Notes under the pieces: model-generated | The model's database searches: none | What the model saw: only the letters and a program-made list of their open reading frames with translations | What the model was told of the DNA's origin: nothing | Shown: one piece after another, positions 41,174 to 48,851 of the stretch | Numbering within the stretch: position 1 is the first letter of the stretch | Layout of the letters: each line of letters starts with the position of its first letter | Assembly (NCBI GenBank): GCA_030530775.1 | Contig: JAUMUG010000008.1 | Location: 62,001 to 126,000, forward strand | Source: Lautropia sp. | Lineage (GTDB): Bacteria; Pseudomonadota; Gammaproteobacteria; Burkholderiales; Burkholderiaceae_E | Direction: 5' to 3' | DNA length: 64,000 nt | Position numbers and translations under genes: made by a program

Positions 41174-41415
41174 GTTGGCACCACCCCTGCAGAACCGGCC
41201 GTTGCCCCGACATCGTCTGGAACCCCGGACCCGGACTTCGGCACCAGGCCCCGGAAACCGTCTTTGACTCCGGAACCCCCGAGACTTTGGAAACGCCGAC
41301 CGTGGAGGCCTGGACTCGAAATCCCGAACTCGGACCCCGGGCCTCGGAAAGCAGGCGGGCAAACGGGCCCCCGTGATCTCCTCTATTCTATTTATTCGAT
41401 ATTTTCCCCTGTCTC

Positions 41416-42066
41416 ATGATGATGCCGAATTCCCCTTCTTCCACTGCACCGCAACCCGCACCCGAAAAGTACGTCTATGTCGTCGACGACGACGAAGCGG
41501 TGCGTGACTCGCTGCGCTGGCTGCTGGAAGGCAGCGGCTTCAATGTGCGCACCTTCAGCAGTGCCGAGTCCTTTCTGCGTGCCTACGCACCCGGGCATTT
41601 CGCCTGTCTCGTACTCGACGTCCGGATGGGGGGCATGAGCGGCATCGAGCTGCATGACGAGCTGCTGCGACAGAATCACGACCTGCCGCTGATCTTCATG
41701 ACCGGTCACGGCGATGTCCAGATGGCGGTTGCCCGGATGAAGTTGGGTGCGGTGGATTTCCTGGAAAAACCCTTCGACGACCAGCTGCTGATCGATACCG
41801 TCAACCATGCGTTCAAGCAGCTGGAAGAACGGCAGTCGGACACACAGAAACGCGAGCAGTATCAGACCCTGCTGGCGCGGTTGACGCCACGCGAGCAGCA
41901 GGTGCTGGAGCTGATCGCAGCGGGTCGGCTGAACAAGCAGATCGCGGGCGACCTCTCGATCAGCATCAAGACGGTGGAAGCGCACCGCGCCAACATCATG
42001 GACAAATTCGAGGTACGGACGATGGCCGATCTGATGCGTCGCTTCCTGAGCGGCAGGAACGGCTGA
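41416..42066 (+). CDS. FixJ/NarL-type response regulator
   Basis: 216 aa. The receiver domain (about residues 18-135) has the acidic pair VVDDDEAV, phosphorylated Asp in LVLDVRMGGMSG, Thr in FMTGHGDV and Lys in LEKPF. The C-terminal LuxR-type HTH (about 150-210) has LTPREQQVLELIAAGRLNKQIA, then SIKTVEAHRANIM. Partner of the upstream PAS kinase. The 241-base gap between them is a C/G-rich tract with many CCGGA units. The start is ATG-ATG-ATG-like; the first ATG at 41416 is used. Confidence 0.92.
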   Translation: MMMPNSPSSTAPQPAPEKYVYVVDDDEAVRDSLRWLLEGSGFNVRTFSSAESFLRAYAPGHFACLVLDVRMGGMSGIELHDELLRQNHDLPLIFMTGHGDVQMAVARMKLGAVDFLEKPFDDQLLIDTVNHAFKQLEERQSDTQKREQYQTLLARLTPREQQVLELIAAGRLNKQIAGDLSISIKTVEAHRANIMDKFEVRTMADLMRRFLSGRNG

Positions 42067-42082
42067 AGCCCTCGAATGCCGG

Positions 42083-42442
42083 CTAGCCCGGGCGCGTACC
42101 CACCCACAGCGCACCCAGGCACAGTACGCCGGCATGCAGCATCCACCAGGGCGCCGGCAACATCAGCATACCTGCCACGGCGCTGATCAGCAAAAAAACG
42201 ACCGCCATCAGGCGGGCACGACGTGGAATCTCTCGACGCTCGCGCCAGGCCAGAATCATCGGGCCGGCCTCGGGGTGATTCAACAATCTGGCTTCCCAGG
42301 CAGGATTGGCTTTGGCGAAGCACCAGGCCGCCAACAGCAGAAAAGGGGTCGTGGGAAGGCCCGGCAGAAAGACGCCGAGCACGCCCAGCAGCACGGACAA
42401 CAGGCCGACGCCCTGCAGGAACCAACGCCAAGTGTGCTTCAT
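42083..42442 (-). CDS. YbaN-type DUF454 inner-membrane protein
   Basis: 119 aa membrane protein of unknown function. It begins with GVGLLSVLLGVLGVFLPGLPTTPFLLLAAWCFAKANP-type family sequence: the Leu/Gly-rich first helix followed by the PGLPTTPF motif and the AAxxFAK stretch. A second pair of helices lies near the C-terminus (about 75-112). The ATG at 42442 has GAGG four bases upstream. Its 3' end is 16 bases from the convergent response-regulator stop. Confidence 0.9.
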   Translation of the reverse strand: MKHTWRWFLQGVGLLSVLLGVLGVFLPGLPTTPFLLLAAWCFAKANPAWEARLLNHPEAGPMILAWRERREIPRRARLMAVVFLLISAVAGMLMLPAPWWMLHAGVLCLGALWVGTRPG

Positions 42443-42496
42443 TGCCTCATCAGCCCGGCCTGTTTCACTGGCCCGACCCGTATCATCGACCCGGCC

Positions 42497-42532
42497 AGAA
42501 AAAAAGCCGACCCCTTGCAGGATCGGCTTTCT
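42497..42532 (-). terminator. Rho-independent terminator of tRNA-Arg
   Basis: On the minus strand: a 10-bp stem with AAGCCGATCC and GGGTCGGCTT arms (one wobble), a short loop, then seven T residues. It begins about ten bases past the encoded CCA end. It lies within the upstream leader of the DUF454 gene, so that gene needs its own promoter or readthrough. Confidence 0.85.
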
Positions 42533-42540
42533 GGAATGGG

Positions 42541-42617
42541 TGGCGCGCCCGGCAGGATTCGAACCCACGACCCCTTGGTTCGTAGCCAAGTACTCTATCC
42601 AACTGAGCTACGGGCGC
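42541..42617 (-). tRNA. tRNA-Arg (anticodon ACG)
   Basis: 77 nt including an encoded CCA. Acceptor stem GCGCCCG / CGGGCGC with discriminator G, D-loop AGTTGGATAGA, anticodon stem CTTGG / CCAAG with loop CTACGAA (anticodon ACG, read as inosine for CGU/CGC/CGA), and T-arm GTGGG-TTCGAAT-CCTGC. On the minus strand a TATTAT -10-like box lies about 13 bases before the mature 5' end. Confidence 0.97.
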
Positions 42618-43451
42618 AGCGCGGAAAGGATAATAACACGGGTTCCCGAAAAAGGAAGGTGCTGGAGCGCTTTTTGTCAAAAAGCTTTCAAAACCCAGCC
42701 AAAGCCACGATATTTTGCACTTTCACCCGCTGACTGCACGATCATCGGACCGAGGCACTTGCAGGAATCGAAGGATTTTCCGGAGGAGCCAGACCAAGCC
42801 GGACCGGACGCTTCGGACCTGGACCGCCACCATCGCAAAAAAGAAGGCAAAACGCCGACCTGCGTCGACCTGACCGTCGACCTGACCACAGCAGTCAGCA
42901 GTGTCCTAGGCCGGCAGTCTGCCCGGCCCGGTAGTCCGGCGCAATGCTGGGGTAATTACCCGCTGCCGACGATCCTGCGACGCCCCGGGCCTCCGACATC
43001 CGTCCCGCCATGCTCACCGCAGCGGCTTCCGGAACACGAAACCCGGCTGCGGCTTTTCTGCCAACAGGCAGGTGCGTGAACCCTACCCACACACGGTCTA
43101 CGCATGCCTGTATCCAGCGGCTGCGGTAGACTTCTGACAGCGCGGGCCTGCTTCGTTTTCCGATGTATCGGTCCGCATGGTGAACGGTTCCATCCGGATG
43201 GGCAAGCCCTCCTGCCCCGGCTGCGAACCCTGCCCGACATTGCATACAGCAAGGAAATCCCTGAACGAGTCCCCCGGCCTTGGCCCCCGCTATGCGAAAG
43301 CTGCATCGGCGACCTTCGCGGTCCGTCGTCCATTGGCACCCCCATGGACGACGATCGACCCCAGCAAGCGAATCCACGGCCCCGCGCAGCAGGACGGGTG
43401 CCGCGAGGACTTTTTCAGAGACGCCCGAGAAACATCTCGAAGGAAACTGGT
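42618..43451. other. Gene-poor region between tRNA-Arg and DapA-like gene
   Basis: 834 bases. Long frames are open on both strands, but their products are Arg/Pro/Ser-rich, lack ribosome sites and match nothing I know. The tRNA promoter is at the left end. I looked for a duplicated tRNA 3' end or integrase and saw none. Confidence 0.5.
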
Positions 43452-44432
43452 TTGAATCTGAACTGGAATGATCGCCCGCTGATCACGACATCGACCCGCG
43501 GTGTTTTTACTGAAGCCGTCTCATCGTTCACCAATGATGGCACTCTGGATCTCGATGGTATCCGTGCACAGATGGACTTTTTCGTGGCCTGCGGTGCCAG
43601 CGGCGTGCTGCTGCTGGCCTCCCACGCCGAAGCCGACAAGCTGACGAATGATGAACGCCTGTCCGTCGTTCGTGCCAGTATCCGTCATCTCAACGGCCGT
43701 ATCCCCGCCATCGTCGACATCACCGAGCCCGGTATCGACAACCTGGCCCTGCTGGGCCGCCGGGTGATGGATGCCGGTGCCGCCGGTGTCCGGATCAGCC
43801 CCGACCCCACCCTGAAGACCGACGAAGACATCTACGCCTATTTCGAGCGCCTCAGCGAGCGGCTGGGCGAAATCCCCTGGATCCTGCACGACCGGCCGCG
43901 GCGGACCCGTGTGCACATTGCCGCGTACCTGCTGATCCGCATGCTGCAGGACTTTGAAAAGATGAGTGGCATCTGCCAGGGCCTCGGCTCGGGCCTGGAC
44001 AAGACCGTTGCGCTGCGCGAAGCGGAAACCAAGGGCATCCGGCGGGTTGCGCTGTTCGAAGGCAATCAGGGGCTGCATTTCCCACAGGCGCTCGACCGCA
44101 CCGTCGATGGCGCCTTCAGTGCGTTTGCCTACCCCGAAGCGCTGATCAAACTGCAGGAGCTGCACGAAGCCGGCAAACGGGACGACGCCGAGGATGTGTT
44201 CGACGCCTATCTGCCACTGATGCGTCACCAGCAGCAACCCACGCTCGGCCCGGCCGTGCTCAAGCACCTGCTGAAGCTGCGCGGCGTGATCCGTCACGAC
44301 CGTCTGCGCGAACCGGCCCGCAAGCTGCAAAGCGTCGAAGAGCAGGACATCGAGCGTCTGGTGCGCCGGATGGAGCGGCGCACCCGCCAGCTTGGCATCG
44401 GTCTGCCGATCAGCTGGTCACAGCAGCGCTGA
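43452..44432 (+). CDS. DapA/NanA-fold protein lacking the Schiff-base lysine
   Basis: 326 aa TIM-barrel protein of the dihydrodipicolinate synthase/N-acetylneuraminate lyase family: GVFTEAVSSFTNDGTLDLDG at the start, RIPAIVDITEPGIDNLALLGRRVMDAGAAGVRI for strands 3-4. Aligned by hand with E. coli DapA, the Schiff-base Lys161 is Cys175 (SGICQGLG), Tyr133 is His146 (ILHDRPRRT), and Thr44-Thr45 are Ser57-His58, while Arg138 is kept. A canonical class I aldolase reaction therefore looks impossible. The C-terminal 50 residues are basic. Start: TTG at 43452 with AAGGA nine bases upstream; no ATG fits before the conserved region. No lysine-biosynthesis gene is nearby. Function unknown. Confidence 0.85.
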   Translation: MNLNWNDRPLITTSTRGVFTEAVSSFTNDGTLDLDGIRAQMDFFVACGASGVLLLASHAEADKLTNDERLSVVRASIRHLNGRIPAIVDITEPGIDNLALLGRRVMDAGAAGVRISPDPTLKTDEDIYAYFERLSERLGEIPWILHDRPRRTRVHIAAYLLIRMLQDFEKMSGICQGLGSGLDKTVALREAETKGIRRVALFEGNQGLHFPQALDRTVDGAFSAFAYPEALIKLQELHEAGKRDDAEDVFDAYLPLMRHQQQPTLGPAVLKHLLKLRGVIRHDRLREPARKLQSVEEQDIERLVRRMERRTRQLGIGLPISWSQQR

Positions 44433-44628
44433 TCCCACCCATCTCCCATGACAGAAGTGGCGGCCGGCATGGCCGCCCGCGCTTCGATGCCGTCGGCCAG
44501 CTTGCATAGGCGAAAGCTTGGCATGGGCCGAACGGTCGCCTTCGACCCACCGATGGCCAGAAGACGGATACCCGGCCATCGGCACGGACACCACGACAGC
44601 CGCTACGCGCCTTCTGTCGTCCGCACCA

Positions 44629-45414
44629 CTACGGACCGCCATCCCTGACATCCGGAGCCTTCCCGACACCGGGTGCATCTTCGGCGGTCGGTTCTTCCTG
44701 CTTCGGACGCTCGCCCGCCTTGGCGCGATCGAAGGCCCCCGGTTTCTGCAGCACACGCACATGCCGTGTGGCACCATTGGGCCCCGGGAAATCCTGGAAC
44801 AGAGCTTCGATCAGCAACGGCACTGCATTGTTCAGACTGATGTCCTCGGAGTGCGTACTGGCGGTTCCCTCGTACAGCCGCGACAGCCCTCCCTTGCGGG
44901 GCTGGACATAGGCCATCGTCAATTTGATTTCGTGCCGATAGACCGTGCGCAGATAGGTGTCGTAGCCGATCAATTCGTAGCCATACATCGGCACCGAATC
45001 CCAGACGGTGACGGCCCGGCCATCGGCGTCGACGCGATCGCGGCGTACCAGACGGCTGCCCCGATAGACGTAGCCATATTGCGGCTGGGTGTAGCGCATC
45101 GGGCTGCCACCATCGGTCGAATAGTCGAACGTGACCTCGATCTCGTTGCGTGGGCTGCCGGTTTCGAGCATCCCCTGGGCCAACAGTTCCTTGCGCAGCA
45201 TGGCGGCATAGGTCTGAAACTGCAGGCTGTCCTGTTGCGCCGGATTGGGCACGAACCGGAAGCTCTGCCCTTTCAGCGACTGCCCGGGCTGATGATAGGC
45301 CGTGACCTCGGCGCCAAAATAGGTGGCGCAGCCGCTCAACGACAGCGTCACCACGGCCGCGGCAACCACCCCCGCCCACCGATTGCCAACAGCAAACAAA
45401 GATGATTTCACCAC
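44629..45414 (-). CDS. DUF4136 lipoprotein
   Basis: 261 aa, exported and lipid-anchored. The signal peptide (hydrophobic core about residues 13-28) ends in the lipobox LSGC, with Cys as the first mature residue; Ala at +2 favours outer-membrane sorting. The DUF4136 domain follows (about 32-215): QSFRFVPNP, YAAMLRKELLAQGM, EIEVTFDYSTDGG and QYGYVYRG are typical. A charged Pro/Glu/Lys tail ends the protein. The start is GTG at 45414 with GAGGA seven bases upstream; a second GTG directly follows. Function unknown. Confidence 0.87.
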   Translation of the reverse strand: MVKSSLFAVGNRWAGVVAAAVVTLSLSGCATYFGAEVTAYHQPGQSLKGQSFRFVPNPAQQDSLQFQTYAAMLRKELLAQGMLETGSPRNEIEVTFDYSTDGGSPMRYTQPQYGYVYRGSRLVRRDRVDADGRAVTVWDSVPMYGYELIGYDTYLRTVYRHEIKLTMAYVQPRKGGLSRLYEGTASTHSEDISLNNAVPLLIEALFQDFPGPNGATRHVRVLQKPGAFDRAKAGERPKQEEPTAEDAPGVGKAPDVRDGGP

Positions 45415-45958
45415 CTCGATCCTCGTGTAAGACCTTCGATCCTGGAAAACCGTGCAAAACGCAAAGCACGACGACCATGGCACGGGCACATGGCCCAACC
45501 GTCGACAGGACGCAGGCAAAGCACCCCGTCGTGCCGATACCGTCACGTCACGGCGATCACGACGACACCTCCGTATACGTGCTCGATTCGGCAACTGCGG
45601 CCTCTCGGATCCGAGCCGACGAAAAAACGGCTTCGAGAGAGACTTCGACTTCGGCTGGAGGCGCCTCAGCGGTCCGCCATGATGGAAATCATACCCGCCG
45701 ATCGACGATCCAGAACCGGATTCACCCGCGACTGCAGCCAAACCCCGTCAATGCGCCCGACACATTCGGCGCCTTCGGCGCCGCCCCATCCATCAGAACG
45801 CCCTCGGGCCGGCGCACGTTGACGGTGTCGGAATCCGTGGTCATGGCCACACTTCTGGTAGGCTTGGCAGCAAAAACGACGGTGAAACGACCTGCACCAT
45901 CGGGCATCAGCAGTCTCCCTGCCACCGTCGCCCCCTCATCCAGCCTCGCTTGCCGTCC
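45415..45958. other. Divergent intergenic region, DUF4136 / AstE-like
   Basis: 544 bases between divergent genes. Open frames exist on both strands with no recognisable product. A minus-strand frame over 45722-46138 covers part of it but overlaps the AstE-like gene and has no ribosome site. No clear promoter was identified. Confidence 0.45.
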
Positions 45959-47182
45959 ATGAGTACGACCGACACCGCCGCTGCAGCCACTCCCTCCGCT
46001 TCTTCTTCCATTGCATCCTTCCCTTCCCCCGTTGCACACGGTTCCGCTGCCACCGTGCCCGCCTGGCCTGCCATCGAAGTCCGTCAATTCCATTCCCTGC
46101 GGCCTGGCCCCAGGCTGCTGATCATGGGTGGAGTGCACGGCAACGAAACCGCCGGCCCGAACGCCATCCGGCAGATACTGGCCGAATTCGACGCCGGCCT
46201 ACGCCGGCTCGAGCGGGGTGTACTCACCTTCGTACCGGTGGCCAACCCGGTGGCCTGGGCGCTGAATCGCCGTGAAGGCGACCGCAATCTGAACAGGGAC
46301 TTCCGCCCTGCCATTTCGCCCGAAACGGTCGAAGACCGGATCGCAGGCAGACTGGCACCGATTCTGGCCCAGCACGACGTGCTGGTCGATCTGCACACTT
46401 TCTCGGCTCCCGGCGAAGCCTTTGTATTCTTTGGCCCAGCCAACAATCAGGACGAACTGGAACCCTTTGCCCGCGCCGAGGAAGAGGAACGTCTTGCCCA
46501 GGCGATCGGCCCACGCCGGCTGGTCCATGGCTGGCTGTCGGCCTATGCCAAGGGGGTACGCCGTCGCCATGACGGCAGCATCGCCTATGGCGTAGGCACC
46601 ACCGAGTACATGCGTGCCCATGGCGGTTATGCCGTCACGGTCGAATGTGGCCAGCACCTGGACCCGAACGCGCCGGCCGTGGCCCGCACCGCCATCGACA
46701 ACGCACTGGCACTGCTGCAGATGGGCGGGTTACCGATTGACCCGATCACCGCCGCCAGCACTGCCCATACCGGCGGCAGCGGCGGTACCGTCGAGACGGC
46801 ACAGGACACGATCGTTCGGAGCGGGAGCAAGGACGGACGACCGGATGCGATGGCCGACACGCAGACCATGCATGCACATACCATCTCCGGCGATGGCCGG
46901 CAGACCCGCACGGTCACGGACGGTGTTCGGACGCTGGAGCTGATCGAACTCTTCGACGTGTTCGATCGACACGATACCGAAGACCAGTTCGTCAAAACCT
47001 GGCGATCCTTCGACCGGGTAGCCGCCGGTGAGGTCATTGCCCGACGTGCCGACGGCTCGACGCTGACCGCCCCCGAGGACGGCTATGTGGTCTTTCCGAA
47101 TCCCGGCACCCCACCGGGCAAGGAGTGGTTCTATTTCGCCCGTCCCGGCCGGCGCCAACTGGAGGGGCGGGACTCCCGCTGA
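45959..47182 (+). CDS. Succinylglutamate desuccinylase/aspartoacylase-family metallohydrolase
   Basis: Zinc carboxypeptidase-fold enzyme of the AstE/AspA family, removing acyl groups from N-acyl amino acids. 407 aa. Zinc ligands: His and Glu in GGVHGNETAGP, His in LVDLHTFS. Also RNLNRDFRP (substrate Arg-Asn-Arg) and a catalytic Glu in YAVTVECGQH. The C-terminal beta domain contains RVAAGEVIARRADG and APEDGYVVFPNP. A Ser/Thr/Gly-rich insert of about 55 residues separates the two domains, and the first 40 residues are Ala/Ser-rich. Start ATG 45959; a TTG three codons earlier is possible. No arginine-succinyltransferase (ast) genes are nearby, so the substrate is open. Confidence 0.85.
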   Translation: MSTTDTAAAATPSASSSIASFPSPVAHGSAATVPAWPAIEVRQFHSLRPGPRLLIMGGVHGNETAGPNAIRQILAEFDAGLRRLERGVLTFVPVANPVAWALNRREGDRNLNRDFRPAISPETVEDRIAGRLAPILAQHDVLVDLHTFSAPGEAFVFFGPANNQDELEPFARAEEEERLAQAIGPRRLVHGWLSAYAKGVRRRHDGSIAYGVGTTEYMRAHGGYAVTVECGQHLDPNAPAVARTAIDNALALLQMGGLPIDPITAASTAHTGGSGGTVETAQDTIVRSGSKDGRPDAMADTQTMHAHTISGDGRQTRTVTDGVRTLELIELFDVFDRHDTEDQFVKTWRSFDRVAAGEVIARRADGSTLTAPEDGYVVFPNPGTPPGKEWFYFARPGRRQLEGRDSR

Positions 47183-47487
47183 GCATCCACGCACGGCACT
47201 CGAGCGACCAGACCGACATCCGGGCGGCCGAACGATCGGGCCCGTGTGTGTTCACGGTGACGAGCCGATCCCGGGGCAGCGCATTGGTTAGTGTCGACAT
47301 ACCGTGTCGATACGCCCCCACGATGAGCTGTCGACGCTCTGCATCAGGTCCGCATCTCGTCGACCATACCGCTCACCGGTCCGTGCACGCGATGACCGGA
47401 CGCGCCTCGGATACTTGATTTGGAGGAAATATCCTCGGGATCGGATCAAGCGGGGTACGGTATTACCAACCCCCGCAGGATTCCCAT
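47183..47487. other. Intergenic region between convergent genes
   Basis: 305 bases between the AstE-like and SGNH genes. No gene and no clear intrinsic terminator were seen. The segment is less GC-rich near 47420-47470. Confidence 0.5.
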
Positions 47488-48621
47488 TCACTTCCACAGC
47501 CCGAAGCTGCCGTCGGGGTCTGCGATATGCGCCACCTCGGCCTCGGTGATCGGCCGGATATCGGCGCCGGTCACCCGGTTCAGCTCCTCGACGATGGCCG
47601 CGGCCCAAAGTCCGTTCCAGACCGTACCGGCGTGGCCGTCGGCCAGCACGGCGTTGTAGGGTTCATCGCCCTGGGTCACTCTCACCTTGCGCTTGCCCCC
47701 CAGATCGACCTGACGGTAATCGGGTTTGCCCTCCGCATTGCGGCCACCGAAATGGTGCGAGAAAAACGCCCGGTCATCAAAGAAGCTGACCCCATCGACC
47801 GTCCTGGCCAAATTGCGCAAGCGGTCGTCGTAGACCTCGAGCACCGCATCGATGTTGGCCAGCTCCGCGGGCCGCTGCCATTTCTGATGAAACGGCGGCC
47901 AGTCGACGTTGTTCAGAATCCCCACCAGCACGATCCTGAGGCTCGGATACTGCGCCTTCAGCATCGTCACCGCCTGCGAAACATGATCGGCACAATCGTT
48001 GACCCTGCTCAGATTGGCAGCGTCCGGCCCCTGTTCGGCAAACTGCGCCAGATCCGCCTCTTTGCCCAGGCTGTTGATGCCAATGCGGATCAACACTACC
48101 GAAGGTATGGTTTTCCAATCCTGTGCATTCGTCTTCATTTCCGCCAGCAACGCCGGCACCTGACCCGAGGTCGGGTCGAGCAGTGCCGAGCAGGGTGCAC
48201 CCGACATGGCGAAGTTGTAACGGAAGTCTTCCTTGCGCTGGCGCACCAGCGAGCCGAGCAGGTGTCGGCGCAAATAACCGGAAACGCGTGAAGCGCCGAT
48301 CTCGCCGAAGGGCCCCTGGTCGATGTCACGGGGCCGCAGCTGAGCAAGGATTTCAGTCCATTGCCAGGTGCTGGCCTGATGCAGCCCACCTCGGGCCTCT
48401 TCGGTGCCCGCCTTCAGGGCAATGTGATCGTGAAAGGCATGACTGTCCGAATCCCCCAGTACGGCCAGACGTACCTTGGGCTCGACCGGTTCCGAACCAT
48501 GGAAAGAGGAAGCATTGCTCTCGGCCGCCAGCGCGGGCGCAGCCGGCATTGCGCAGAGCACTAACAGAGATCCGCCCAGAATTTGTATCAAATGTTTAGA
48601 AGCACTGCACACGAGACTCAC
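47488..48621 (-). CDS. Secreted SGNH/GDSL-type hydrolase
   Basis: 377 aa exported protein. The signal peptide (hydrophobic core about residues 14-32) ends near PALAAES. The SGNH fold has Ser in LAVLGDSDSHAF (block I), Gly in FAMSGAPC, Asn in RIGINSLG (block III), and a candidate Asp/His in LADGHAGTVWNG near the C-terminus. The block assignments are by eye. Such enzymes cleave acyl or acetyl esters on lipids or polysaccharides. Start: GTG 48621 with GAGGA eight bases upstream. It is divergent from the NRPS-PKS genes with 230 bases between, so it may share control with the cluster or simply border it. Confidence 0.8.
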   Translation of the reverse strand: MSLVCSASKHLIQILGGSLLVLCAMPAAPALAAESNASSFHGSEPVEPKVRLAVLGDSDSHAFHDHIALKAGTEEARGGLHQASTWQWTEILAQLRPRDIDQGPFGEIGASRVSGYLRRHLLGSLVRQRKEDFRYNFAMSGAPCSALLDPTSGQVPALLAEMKTNAQDWKTIPSVVLIRIGINSLGKEADLAQFAEQGPDAANLSRVNDCADHVSQAVTMLKAQYPSLRIVLVGILNNVDWPPFHQKWQRPAELANIDAVLEVYDDRLRNLARTVDGVSFFDDRAFFSHHFGGRNAEGKPDYRQVDLGGKRKVRVTQGDEPYNAVLADGHAGTVWNGLWAAAIVEELNRVTGADIRPITEAEVAHIADPDGSFGLWK

Positions 48622-48851
48622 GCTAGTATTCCTCGAATTGAAGTGGCCGGTGACTTTTGACACCACTGGCACCCGTCCGCAAAACCGATCATTCGTTTCC
48701 CGCTTCATAGGTCGCCCCGGATGCCTTACCCTGGGGGGAGACGGTGAGATGCGACACACTGGGCATGTCGTGCCGATCGTCCACCACCAGGTAGGCGAGT
48801 TCCGTCCAACGGCCGGGCCCATCCTTTTGATGACTTTCGGTTCTCAGCAGC
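48622..48851. promoter_or_regulatory. Divergent promoter region of the biosynthetic cluster
   Basis: 230 bases between the SGNH gene and the first megasynthase. An in-frame TGA seven codons before the GTG at 48852 fixes that as the earliest possible start of the synthase. No strong -10/-35 pair or operator could be picked with confidence. Confidence 0.4.

Noticed and set aside
42618-43451. Gene in the 834-base gap after the tRNA
   Set aside because: Open frames have no ribosome site, odd Arg/Pro/Ser composition and no recognisable motif.
42541-48621. tRNA-Arg as attachment site of an island carrying the biosynthetic cluster
   Set aside because: No integrase gene and no second copy of the tRNA 3' end seen in the window; the cluster starts 6 kb away.
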